A stretch of 64,000 bases of DNA from a virus. The DNA lies in IMG/VR virus record IMGVR_UViG_3300045256_000050, positions 124,001 through 188,000 of that record. One strand, 5' to 3'. The first letter of the stretch is position 1. Each line of letters begins with the position of its first letter. The position numbers and the translations under genes are program-made. Under the pieces are notes generated by a model that saw only the letters and a program-made list of their open reading frames with translations, did not search any database and had not been told where the DNA came from. Positions 29,956 through 37,060 of this stretch are shown piece after piece.

Positions 29956-30253
29956 TCTCTTGCTTCACTTCCGTGTGGTTACTCTCTGGGACGGCGAAGC
30001 CACGGACCGTTAGGCCACGCCCGCACTTCGGGCACTTCACCATCTTCGGCCTCGGCAGTGCCGGGCGGTTTTCCGCCTTACCTGCGGGGGACATTTTCGG
30101 AACCCCACCCGGCACGTTCGCCAACGGCACTCGGGTCATCTGTTGCAGATTGAACCCGATGTCTACCTTCTGCTTGCCGCAGCTATCGCAGTAGACGACG
30201 TACTTCTTAGGCGGTGGGCCTTTCGCCACCGGACCCATCTCCGACAGCTTCAT
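29708..30253 (-). CDS. Double zinc-ribbon protein, 181 aa
   Basis: Contains two CxxC pairs, YCDSCGKQKVDIGF and KCPKCGRGLTVRGF (about residues 22-90), that could form one zinc ribbon or two knuckles. A charged linker follows (NHTEVKQENESIIKKNIVDR). The last ~80 residues are Gly/Gln/Pro-rich and lie antiphase to the better-supported gene at 29569, so the true C-terminus may be altered by an unrecognised frameshift. The start at 30253 was chosen because GGAGGGG precedes it. Zinc binding is likely; role unknown. Confidence 0.55.
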   Translation of the reverse strand: MKLSEMGPVAKGPPPKKYVVYCDSCGKQKVDIGFNLQQMTRVPLANVPGGVPKMSPAGKAENRPALPRPKMVKCPKCGRGLTVRGFAVPESNHTEVKQENESIIKKNIVDRREIRPAGSAIQEYLARGTADGRAEVSEQSGVCVQPPDIPQGFAGSESPIARLLSGQGGGTGGGNEQGGKE

Positions 30254-30731
30254 CCCCTCCGATTGTGGCGGTGGTGTCGTGTGCATCCAAGAACTCCTTT
30301 TGAACAAGCTCGACCTTATACGACATGTATCTAGTCAGGAAGTTGCCCAAAGGTGCGAGGAACGCACCGGCCCCGCCGCTCAGCATGACGACCCAAACGT
30401 TCTCGGTCAGGAACAACGCCCCGACGAAGAAGCCGAGGAACGTGGCGGCGACCACCAACTTCGGGTGGTACTTCTTCAAGAACTTCCAGCCAACGACTGC
30501 ACCAACGGTGGCGGTGAGCAGGGTAATGGTCGTGCCCCAGAAGCCGGTGTTGAGGACGAGGCCGCAGCCCAGCCCGACCCAGGTGCCCATGCACTGATGG
30601 CAGGTGAACACGTCGAAGACTTCTTCCGGCAGCTTCGTCGCCAGCCAGTCTCGTACTTCATCAAAGACGGTGCCGTCAACGATGATGGCGGTGATGCCGA
30701 TCACGGCGAGGCAGAATAAGAATGCGGTCAT
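30207..30731 (-). CDS. Integral membrane protein, DUF1360-like
   Basis: A 174-aa protein with three or four hydrophobic segments (MTAFLFCLAVIGITAIIVDG at the N-terminus, then TWVGLGCGLVLNTGFWGTTI, LVVAATFLGFFVGALFLTEN, VWVVMLSGGAGAFLAPLGNF). The motif DVFTCHQCMGTWVGLG resembles the conserved Cys-x-x-Cys-x-G-x-W-V-G segment of DUF1360-type proteins in bacteria and phages. It resides in the host inner membrane. The start overlaps the preceding stop (TAATG). Function of the family is unknown. Confidence 0.72.
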   Translation of the reverse strand: MTAFLFCLAVIGITAIIVDGTVFDEVRDWLATKLPEEVFDVFTCHQCMGTWVGLGCGLVLNTGFWGTTITLLTATVGAVVGWKFLKKYHPKLVVAATFLGFFVGALFLTENVWVVMLSGGAGAFLAPLGNFLTRYMSYKVELVQKEFLDAHDTTATIGGDEAVGDGSGGERPTA

Positions 30732-30994
30732 TAGTCCTCCTGGGTTTCTTTATCTTCCGGGTCGATCTTCGTCGAGTTCGGAACGAAGCGTGGGAACGGA
30801 GCGTCGAAGTCCACCTTCTCGACCCGGCTCGCCTCCTTCGTGGTCGGCACGAACATCACGTCGTACTCCCCGTCAGCTTTCAACTGATCGAGCAACGCCT
30901 TGTTCTGGTTGCGGATCAGGGTGATGGTTTCGTCCACGTTCTGCCCCTGCTCGGGGAAGAAGTTGATGTAGAAGACGATGAATCCTTTTTTCAT
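30731..30994 (-). CDS. Hypothetical protein, 87 aa
   Basis: Begins MKKGFIVFYINFFPEQGQNV, then NQNKALLDQLKADGEYDVMF, and ends in an acidic tail (KIDPEDKETQED). The compact alternating beta/alpha pattern suggests a small Rossmann- or ferredoxin-like domain. It is translationally coupled to the downstream membrane protein by TAATG. Not recognised. Confidence 0.65.
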   Translation of the reverse strand: MKKGFIVFYINFFPEQGQNVDETITLIRNQNKALLDQLKADGEYDVMFVPTTKEASRVEKVDFDAPFPRFVPNSTKIDPEDKETQED

Positions 30995-31009
30995 TTTTGC
31001 CTCGTAGAA

Positions 31010-31378
31010 TTAACGCCAGAAGGATATGTAAAGGTACTGGTCATCTCGCCAAGTTGCACAATAATCAAACCCGATTACTTCGCAGAGTTCATCGCACAAC
31101 TTGTCGAGCGGTATCCTTACGTTACGCACGATATCATAGTGTAACTTCTCCACGAACACCCGTTCTCCGAAGAACTCCTCTAACTTCTGGATGTCTTCCG
31201 GCCGAAGGCTGTTCATGAAATCGAGCATTGCCGCCTTCCCCATCTGTCGCATGAATGGGAACTGCTTGGCGATCCGCCACTGCTCGTAGTAGCTAAACAA
31301 CTCGGGATTCAGGGAGTTTACCAGTTCCCTGTCCGACAAAATTAGTTCTTCGACGTTCGAGAAATTGACTTCGATCAT
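31010..31378 (-). CDS. Hypothetical helical protein, 122 aa
   Basis: Starts MIEVNFSNVEELILSDRELV with a GAGG ribosome-binding site about 11 nt upstream. Mostly helical (QMGKAAMLDFMNSLRPEDIQ) with a final aromatic strand (CATWRDDQYLYISFWR). Not recognised. Its start is divergent from the gp26-like gene across a 44-bp gap. Confidence 0.65.
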   Translation of the reverse strand: MIEVNFSNVEELILSDRELVNSLNPELFSYYEQWRIAKQFPFMRQMGKAAMLDFMNSLRPEDIQKLEEFFGERVFVEKLHYDIVRNVRIPLDKLCDELCEVIGFDYCATWRDDQYLYISFWR

Positions 31379-31422
31379 ACTTGATTACCTCAGACCTTCC
31401 ATAAGAATAGTAAGGAGAGTAC

Positions 31423-32601
31423 ATGGCAGACGACGTTTTCCGTCAGACTCGCAGAAAGATCACTGCGGATGAAGCTCGGCTACAGCAGCAACAACCGCCC
31501 GTTCCCCAGCAGCCTGTTGCGCCGCCGATGGGCGATGCGGCAGGTGTGAATCCGATGGATCGCATCCGCCAGATTCAGGAAGAAATGGCAGCAGACGGTG
31601 GTGAAGAACAGGTCGAGAAGTTCCAGCAGACCCCGTTCCGTCAGAACCCGGACTCCGGGTTCCAGATGTCCGGCAACATCCCGCCGGGCCTCCAAGAAGC
31701 CTTCGCCCGTCGTGGGCAACAAGCCCCGCCGTCCGCAGCACCGACTCCGGGCAACGTGAGTAAGAAGGGGCCGCAGCCTCGGGTCATCCCGATGAACCAG
31801 AACAGCGACCCGAACAGTGACGCCCTGGAAGCCTTGCTCGAACAGCTTGGCGGCAGCCTCACCTGGGATAAGGTCGAACTCCCGTCGAAGGGCAAGTTCT
31901 ACGACGGCATCCCCGGCACGCTGCACATCCGCCCGATGACGGGTGAAGAAGAACAAATCTTGGCGACCCCTCGGCACGTCCGTCGTGGTAAGGCCATCGA
32001 CATGATCTTCCAGAAGTGTATCAAGGAGAACATCGACACGGAGCAGTTGTTGTCTATGGACCGCACCTACCTGTTGATCTTCCTTCGTGGTATCTCCTAC
32101 ACCCCTGAGTACGACGTTGAAGTGAAGTGTCCCGAGTGTGCCACCAAGTTCAACACGATGATCGACCTGAACGCCATCGAAGTCGATGGGTGCCCGGCCG
32201 ACTTCGGCGTTGAGCAACTGCAAGGCGTACTCCCGACGACCGGGTTCCGGTTCAAGTACCGTCTCTCGACGGGTAAGGACGAACTGGCCGTCAACAAGTA
32301 CCGTGAGGATCGGGTCAAGATGTTCGGCGACCAGAGCGAGGACGACACGCTGCTGTACCGGACGGCTCTCATGCTCGAAGAGATCGAGGGCGTGACCGAC
32401 ACCCGTGAGATCAAGTTCCTGTTGGCGAAGCTGCCGATCAACGACGTGGCTCACCTTCGGAACGTCGTGTCCGACCCGCCGTTCGGCGTGGACACGGCCA
32501 TCGGGATGTCCTGCCCGGCCTGCACCGCTGAGTTCGAGGTAGACCTGCCTCTCGAAGCAAATTTTTTCTTCCCCAGGAAGAAGAAGCAGACCCATCAGTA
32601 A
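31423..32601 (+). CDS. Baseplate protein, gp26-like, with probable -1 frameshift extension
   Basis: A 392-aa protein. The first ~125 residues are Gln/Pro-rich and disordered. The conserved part (residues ~130-385) matches T4 gp26-type baseplate proteins: ELPSKGKFYDGIPGTLHIRP, TGEEEQILATPRHVRRGKAI, LLSMDRTYLLIFLRGISYTP. Two CxxC pairs (VKCPECATKF and MSCPACTAEF) probably bind one zinc. Near the end (32559-32565) lies the heptamer A AAT TTT in the reading frame. The -1 frame after it is open into the next 52-aa gene. AGGAG precedes the ATG. Confidence 0.8.
   Translation: MADDVFRQTRRKITADEARLQQQQPPVPQQPVAPPMGDAAGVNPMDRIRQIQEEMAADGGEEQVEKFQQTPFRQNPDSGFQMSGNIPPGLQEAFARRGQQAPPSAAPTPGNVSKKGPQPRVIPMNQNSDPNSDALEALLEQLGGSLTWDKVELPSKGKFYDGIPGTLHIRPMTGEEEQILATPRHVRRGKAIDMIFQKCIKENIDTEQLLSMDRTYLLIFLRGISYTPEYDVEVKCPECATKFNTMIDLNAIEVDGCPADFGVEQLQGVLPTTGFRFKYRLSTGKDELAVNKYREDRVKMFGDQSEDDTLLYRTALMLEEIEGVTDTREIKFLLAKLPINDVAHLRNVVSDPPFGVDTAIGMSCPACTAEFEVDLPLEANFFFPRKKKQTHQ
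32559..32565 (+). other. Candidate -1 ribosomal frameshift heptamer A AAT TTT
   Basis: The in-frame codons GCA AAT TTT TTC create X XXY YYZ (A AAU UUU). A -1 slip reads FFLPQEEEADPSVILWQTLM before merging with the 52-aa downstream gene. No stop codon lies between the heptamer and 32775 in the -1 frame. A downstream stimulatory structure was not identified. Confidence 0.6.
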
Positions 32602-32618
32602 TACTGTGGCAAACGCTC

Positions 32619-32777
32619 ATGGAGGAGCTATTTTTCTTCCAGTACCATATGCACATGAGCAAGAAAGACTGCATGACGCTGCCTGTGCATGAACGAAAGT
32701 GGTTGATCCAACGCTTCATCGACCAGAAGAAAAAGGAGAATGAGGCAATCGAGAAGGCGAAGCGAAAGAAGAAGTAA
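32619..32777 (+). CDS. Small tail-assembly-type protein or frameshift product, 52 aa
   Basis: Encodes MEELFFFQYHMHMSKKDCMT, then VHERKWLIQRFIDQKKKENE and a Lys-rich end. Short proteins with this aromatic-then-basic pattern follow baseplate or chaperone genes in several myoviruses. No good ribosome-binding site precedes the ATG at 32619. The frame is open upstream to the slippery heptamer at 32559 (in-frame VILWQTLM precedes the Met), so it may be made mainly as the C-terminal extension of the gp26-like protein. The stop overlaps the next start (TAATG). Confidence 0.6.
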   Translation: MEELFFFQYHMHMSKKDCMTLPVHERKWLIQRFIDQKKKENEAIEKAKRKKK

Positions 32778-33184
32778 TGTGTGACTGTTGGTTTAGCTGT
32801 AACGGATGTAATCGAGGATACGTCCCGAATATCACAGACGTTTTCGACTGCCCCTCCAAAGAGGAGCGGGAGTTGATGTCTGAAGGAGTCCGTTTGTTTA
32901 AGAACCGCAACGTCTGGCTGCGAAAGCACAACCAGAGAAAGTTTAACCAGCGTATGAAGTGGTACGAGGAGATGGAGAAGACCGGCGAAATGCCGGACGC
33001 CATGATCCAAGACATGCAAGACGCTGCCCACCGTAACGCAGGCCACGAGCCGGAACCCGCTTGTAACAAGCGATGGACGAGGATGGAAGTGATGTCGCAA
33101 CCCGGCACGTCCTTCCTCTACCGGACCGACGCTGGTCTGTCATTTCTGAACCACCCTCCAGGGTGGGATAACTCCCTGATTTGA
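32777..33184 (+). CDS. Cys-rich N-terminal hypothetical protein, 135 aa
   Basis: Starts MCDCWFSCNGCNRGYVPN, with four cysteines in the first 11 residues that could bind zinc or iron. A charged helical region follows (VRLFKNRNVWLRKHNQRKFN), then a polar tail (GTSFLYRTDAGLSFLNHPPG). It is coupled by TAATG to the 52-aa gene. Not recognised. Confidence 0.65.
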   Translation: MCDCWFSCNGCNRGYVPNITDVFDCPSKEERELMSEGVRLFKNRNVWLRKHNQRKFNQRMKWYEEMEKTGEMPDAMIQDMQDAAHRNAGHEPEPACNKRWTRMEVMSQPGTSFLYRTDAGLSFLNHPPGWDNSLI

Positions 33185-33215
33185 AAGTCGGAAAGACTCG
33201 AAAGGAACGAAAGCA

Positions 33216-33953
33216 ATGGCAAGAAAGCAAAGATACCAGAACCCTGCCGTGGGCGACCAGATTGAACTTCGGATGCTCACGTTCAACTCTAACAACCTCG
33301 CCGACGTTACAGTTGAGCAGGTGGACGTATACTACCTCGATCCGCAAGCCAAGACCGCTGACAATCCTGACGGGAGACGACTCCTCGATACGATCTCCGG
33401 GGACGCTGTTACGGCCGAGGACACGGGGCAGTATATGTTCATCCTCTCTGCTGACTCCCCGAAGTATTTGATCGGGAAGTACATTGACGTATGGACGATT
33501 CGCACGTCGCAGGACATGCCTGCGTCCACGATCAATAACTACTTTGAAATCTTTCCCCAATTGTGGTACACTTCGCCTGTACCGATTGTTTACGATTTCA
33601 GTTTTCACTTCCAACCAAATCGTCTGCGGCAGGGTTCTCGGCAATATCTCATGGTCGAAGTGATCCCGAACGTTCCACGTTCGACCGATCTCGCCCGATA
33701 CTACACCAACCTCGCCATCGGTGCTGATCTCAGCATCACCATTGAACAACAATGCGGCGACTGCGTGCCGAAGGAGCGTGATCTGCGGGTCGTTGTAGAC
33801 GATGAGCCACTGACGCACCGAGAGAAGTGTTTCGGGTACTACCAGTTGGACACGGAAGAGATGGAATGTGGCATCTACGACGTTACGTTCAAGATGGAGT
33901 TCGGCGGGAACGTATACCTCTCGGACCGTATGCAACTCCAAATCTACAAGTAA
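33216..33953 (+). CDS. Virion-associated beta-rich protein of unknown function, 245 aa
   Basis: An all-beta protein. Segments include VGDQIELRMLTFNSNNLADV, VDVYYLDPQAKTADNPDGRR, YLIGKYIDVWTIRTSQDMPA, NYFEIFPQLWYTSPVPIVYD, FSFHFQPNRLRQGSRQYLMV. The first half looks like an Ig-like domain that presents a linear strand, the second like a scaffold domain. AAGGAA precedes the ATG. It is one base from the downstream tube paralogue, so a role in the tail or baseplate is likely. Family not named. Confidence 0.6.
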   Translation: MARKQRYQNPAVGDQIELRMLTFNSNNLADVTVEQVDVYYLDPQAKTADNPDGRRLLDTISGDAVTAEDTGQYMFILSADSPKYLIGKYIDVWTIRTSQDMPASTINNYFEIFPQLWYTSPVPIVYDFSFHFQPNRLRQGSRQYLMVEVIPNVPRSTDLARYYTNLAIGADLSITIEQQCGDCVPKERDLRVVVDDEPLTHREKCFGYYQLDTEEMECGIYDVTFKMEFGGNVYLSDRMQLQIYK

Positions 33954-33954
33954 C

Positions 33955-34566
33955 ATGGCAAAGAAAACAAACCCCAAGTCCGAGATGAGGAAGCTGAAGA
34001 AGGCTCTCCTCGAACCGACCAACACCGTCTTGGTCGAGAACTGTAAGCCGGTCAACGGCCGAAGCATGGGCATCGGTCGCAAGGGCGACCCCTGTATCAC
34101 GTTCGCACGGAAGTTCCGCTGGACGCTGGCGAGCGAAGGGCTGCCCGAACACTTCTTCAACAAGGTGAAGATCGACTACAAGAATAAGACCATCGACTTC
34201 GATTACCTGGACGTGACGGACGGCAAGGAGGGCTTCCACGCCCATGCCTGGGCCGACAACCTGGACAACCGGCCGCAAACCACCCTGACCCTGAAGACTT
34301 ACGACGGCTGCGGCCGGACGCTGTACACCGTTGTGTTCAAACAGTTGAGGTTGTTGGGGTTCAAGGCCGATTTCGACTACGCAGTCAGCGACCCTTCCGA
34401 GAGCAAGATCAGTGTCGCTTACAACACACTAATACGAGAGGTTCATCATGAAGAAGGGAACGATAACAAGGAAAGTGGATGTGACGGTTTCACCTGCGAA
34501 GAACAGCGGCCTGTCACTGAAGGACTCAAAGTGGATAAGCCCCGAGCCAAAGGTCGTCGAGGTTAA
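33955..34566 (+). CDS. Tail-tube paralogue, gp19-like (copy 6)
   Basis: A 203-aa protein. It keeps MGIGRKGDPCITFARKFRWT, PEHFFNKVKIDY, LTLKTYDGCGRTLYTVVFKQ and a final strand ISVAYNTLIREV, but the GELDYSSS segment is replaced by DYAVSDPSES. The N-terminal 35 residues are a basic extension not found in the other copies. It lies in the baseplate neighbourhood, so a tube-initiator role (analogue of T4 gp54 or gp48) is more likely than the main tube. Confidence 0.82.
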   Translation: MAKKTNPKSEMRKLKKALLEPTNTVLVENCKPVNGRSMGIGRKGDPCITFARKFRWTLASEGLPEHFFNKVKIDYKNKTIDFDYLDVTDGKEGFHAHAWADNLDNRPQTTLTLKTYDGCGRTLYTVVFKQLRLLGFKADFDYAVSDPSESKISVAYNTLIREVHHEEGNDNKESGCDGFTCEEQRPVTEGLKVDKPRAKGRRG

Positions 34567-35035
34567 TGAGGCGAACACGCCCAACACGGATCGTTACTTG
34601 GTAATTCCTAAGTCCGCTCCGAATCTTCAGTCACACATCCGGGCCGGTGCCTGGGACGTGATGAACAAGACACTCAGCGTGTCTATCACTGAGACAAAAG
34701 ACTTGTTCGTCCTCGAATGGCTCGCCGCCGTGAACAGCCGCCGCAAGGCAGCAGAGAAGAGTCCGTTCCCCGACTTCGAGTACGACCAGATCGCCCTCGT
34801 CTTCCTCACCGGAGACGGTGGCCGGATCGTCGGCTTGAAGCTGAAGGGGATCGAACTGGTGAGCCACACAAGCTCCTTCGGCGGGGCACCGAGGAACCTG
34901 ACCCACGAAGTCCTCTTCAAGTATGAGAAGACGGAGAAGATCGTCTTCAACGTCGAAGACAAACCCCTCCCGCCAGACAACGAACTGGCCGACGAGGAGT
35001 GGTCAACGGTCGAACTAGAACCCAAGACCAAGTAA
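34448..35035 (+). CDS. Possible seventh tail-tube-fold protein, 195 aa
   Basis: Overlaps the preceding tube paralogue by 119 nt and starts after GAGAGG. The core shows a weak version of the tube pattern: ITETKDLFVLEWLAAVNSR, LVFLTGDGGRIVGLKLKGIE (in place of LYDGCG-LERW) and NLTHEVLFKYEKTEKIVF as the last strand. The N-terminus (MKKGTITRKVDVTVSPAKNS) is unlike the others. Tandem placement behind a clear tube paralogue supports a related baseplate/tube role, at lower confidence. A terminator follows. Confidence 0.6.
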   Translation: MKKGTITRKVDVTVSPAKNSGLSLKDSKWISPEPKVVEVNEANTPNTDRYLVIPKSAPNLQSHIRAGAWDVMNKTLSVSITETKDLFVLEWLAAVNSRRKAAEKSPFPDFEYDQIALVFLTGDGGRIVGLKLKGIELVSHTSSFGGAPRNLTHEVLFKYEKTEKIVFNVEDKPLPPDNELADEEWSTVELEPKTK

Positions 35036-35040
35036 ACGAA

Positions 35041-35068
35041 GAAGCCGGGCATTGCCCGGCTTCCTTTA
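35041..35068. terminator. Terminator between convergent genes
   Basis: GAAGCCGGGC / GCCCGGCTTC with an ATT loop. On the plus strand it is followed by CTTTATTT, on the minus strand by TTCGTTT, so it may act in both directions. Confidence 0.75.
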
Positions 35069-35410
35069 TTTCGTGATCTTCCCTGGCCGGGGACGAGATA
35101 CGGTGTGAACTTCGTGGGTGCCGTCGAAGTCATCCGGGCAGGTGAACTCCCAACACCACTGCGGGTAGTAGTTGGTCGGGATCGTGCCCTCAATGAAGTA
35201 CCCGAAGTGGTGGTTGCACCGCCACTTCACGTCGTTAACGAACCACACCTTAACCACAACCCGGTCGCCGGGGCTGACCTTGATCGAGAACGTCGTGTCC
35301 TCGTTGCACACCTTCGTGTGGGTGGTTTCGTTGTTGATCTTCGTGTAAACGCAGCGGTGGCAGTTTCCGACCGGCGGCAGGTCGGGCAAATCGATGGTGA
35401 ACGTGTACAT
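35066..35410 (-). CDS. Cys/His-rich hypothetical protein, 114 aa
   Basis: An all-beta-looking protein with six cysteines (CHRCVYTKIN, KVCNEDTTFSIKVSPGDRVV, KWRCNHHFGYF, WCWEFTCPDDFDG). The spacing fits a small disulfide- or zinc-stabilised sandwich, perhaps Ig-like or carbohydrate-binding. No signal peptide. It is convergent with the tube paralogue across a shared terminator. Not recognised. Confidence 0.65.
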   Translation of the reverse strand: MYTFTIDLPDLPPVGNCHRCVYTKINNETTHTKVCNEDTTFSIKVSPGDRVVVKVWFVNDVKWRCNHHFGYFIEGTIPTNYYPQWCWEFTCPDDFDGTHEVHTVSRPRPGKITK

Positions 35411-35445
35411 TTTCTCCCTCCGATTTTATGTATGCGAAGCTTACT

Positions 35446-35451
35446 CTATTA
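35446..35451 (+). promoter_or_regulatory. -10-like CTATTA fused to a start codon
   Basis: CTATTA followed by GTTC and the ATG at 35456. No Shine-Dalgarno is visible. Confidence 0.4.
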
Positions 35452-35455
35452 GTTC

Positions 35456-36013
35456 ATGACCGAATTCAACTCTGACGATTTCGAAGTAGACGACCTGATG
35501 GCGGAACAGGCCAAGAAGAAAAAGAAGCTCAACTCCAAGAAGAAGGGCAACCGGGTGGAGTTGGGGCTGTGTAAGGTACTGACCGAACATTTCGGTTGTT
35601 CCTTCTCCCGTAGCGTAGGCTCGGGGAACGGCTGGGGCCGTGGTGTTAATCTACCGTCCCACGCCAAGACGACGTTCACGGGCGACATCTGCCCGCCCGA
35701 GGGCTTCCTGTGGGTGATCGAATCCAAAGGCGGCTACGAGGACGACATTGACCTGAACGCCATTATCGGCGAGAATAACAGCCAACTCCAGAAGTTCATC
35801 AATCAGGTGATGGACGACCACGGGCGGTGCGGCCGTAAGCCCATCGTCGTTTGGAAACGCTCCCGTAAGCCCGCCCTGGCTATGATCCAACAACAGGAAC
35901 TCCCGGCCGGGTACGACAAGGACCGGATGTTCTGGAACGGCTGGGTCATCGTCAACCTCGTTGATCTTCTGCAAGGCACACCACGAACCTACTGGTTCGA
36001 AGAGGGAAAGTAA
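35456..36013 (+). CDS. PD-(D/E)xK nuclease, Holliday-junction-resolvase-like
   Basis: A 185-aa protein. After a basic N-terminus (EQAKKKKKLNSKKKG) it has the elements of an archaeal Hjc-type core: NRVELGLCKVLTEHFG (helix with the first Glu), FSRSVGSGNGWGRG, TGDICPPEGFLWVIESKGGY, where GD and ESK are the metal-binding Asp and the ExK pair. Size is close to resolvases (~130-180 aa). It may resolve replication branches before packaging, the role of T4 gp49, although that enzyme is unrelated. The stop overlaps the next ATG. Confidence 0.75.
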   Translation: MTEFNSDDFEVDDLMAEQAKKKKKLNSKKKGNRVELGLCKVLTEHFGCSFSRSVGSGNGWGRGVNLPSHAKTTFTGDICPPEGFLWVIESKGGYEDDIDLNAIIGENNSQLQKFINQVMDDHGRCGRKPIVVWKRSRKPALAMIQQQELPAGYDKDRMFWNGWVIVNLVDLLQGTPRTYWFEEGK

Positions 36014-37053
36014 TGAATCTCAAAGGGCGTCTGATCGCCGTCGATTTCGATGGCACTATTGTCGAACACGAATTCCCGAGGATCGGGAAGCCGAAGCCTG
36101 GGGCCATTGAAACCCTCAAGGCGTTGATGGCCGCAGGGGCGAAGCTCATCCTGAACACTTGCCGTGAAGACGAAGGCAACAAGAAGTTTCTGACCGAAGC
36201 TGTTGACTTCTGTAAGAAACACGGCGTCGAGTTCGTCAGCGTGAATGAGAACCGCCTGGAGGACGACTTCCGGGACGACGAGCGTTACCTGCGTCGGAAG
36301 CCCTACGCCCACATCTACATCGACGACCGGAACTTCGGCGGCTTCCCCGGCTGGGACGTGATCGGCAAGGTGTTGTTGCAGGACTACGTTTACTCCGGCA
36401 CGCTCAACGACGTGGAGACGCAGAAGCGATGGAAACAGATTGACGAACAAGCTGGCGTCGGCGAAACCAAGAAGGCATACGCCCACCGGCTGCGGGACGG
36501 GTGGTTCGAGAAGTACGCCCCGGAGGATCAGCCGGGCATCGACATCGGCTGCCAGCACGACCCGCTCAACCAGACGTTCCGCCGGTACGACCTGATCTTC
36601 GGCGACTCGGACGCCCAGCAGATGTTCGGGGTGCCCGACGAGAGCTTCTTCACCGTGTACGCCAGCCACGTTCTTGAACACATCAAGAACCCGGCCGAAG
36701 CTCTCCAGAACTGGTGGCGGATTCTGAAGCCGGGAGGCCACCTGATCGTCATGGTGCCGCACCGGGACCGCTACGAGAAGAAGAAGGAACTGCCGAGCTA
36801 CTGGAACCACGACCACAAGTGGTTCTTCATGCCCACGGAGAGCGAAGCCCCATGCACCATCGGCGTCCTGCCGTTGTTGATGAAGACCATCCCAGGGGGC
36901 GAACTGGTTTCACTGACGGTACTGGACGAGGGCTGGGTGGAAACCCCGCCGGACCAGCACGCCGTCGGCGAGTTCTCCATCGAAGCGATCATCCGCAAGC
37001 CGCTGCCCCAGGTCGCACAAAAGGACCGTCAAATCATCCCGATGAGCCGCTAA
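36013..37053 (+). CDS. HAD-phosphatase and SAM-methyltransferase fusion protein
   Basis: 346 aa with two domains. Residues ~1-120 form a HAD-superfamily domain: IAVDFDGTIV carries the DxD nucleophile and acid/base, LILNTCRED motif II, and AHIYIDDRNFGG motif IV. Residues ~170-320 are a class I SAM-dependent methyltransferase: GIDIGC (motif I), FTVYASHVLEHIKNPAEALQ, then WWRILKPGGHLIVMVPHRDR. The pairing is unusual and may combine phosphate removal and methylation of one substrate (nucleotide, RNA end or sugar). Substrate unknown. Confidence 0.78.
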   Translation: MNLKGRLIAVDFDGTIVEHEFPRIGKPKPGAIETLKALMAAGAKLILNTCREDEGNKKFLTEAVDFCKKHGVEFVSVNENRLEDDFRDDERYLRRKPYAHIYIDDRNFGGFPGWDVIGKVLLQDYVYSGTLNDVETQKRWKQIDEQAGVGETKKAYAHRLRDGWFEKYAPEDQPGIDIGCQHDPLNQTFRRYDLIFGDSDAQQMFGVPDESFFTVYASHVLEHIKNPAEALQNWWRILKPGGHLIVMVPHRDRYEKKKELPSYWNHDHKWFFMPTESEAPCTIGVLPLLMKTIPGGELVSLTVLDEGWVETPPDQHAVGEFSIEAIIRKPLPQVAQKDRQIIPMSR

Positions 37054-37056
37054 ATA
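37051..37056 (+). promoter_or_regulatory. T4-late-like TAAATA fused to a start codon
   Basis: TAAATA overlaps the stop codon of the preceding gene and is followed by GCGT and the ATG at 37061, identical spacing to 12361. It lies within the small palindrome CGCTAAATAGCG. Confidence 0.55.
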
Positions 37057-37060
37057 GCGT

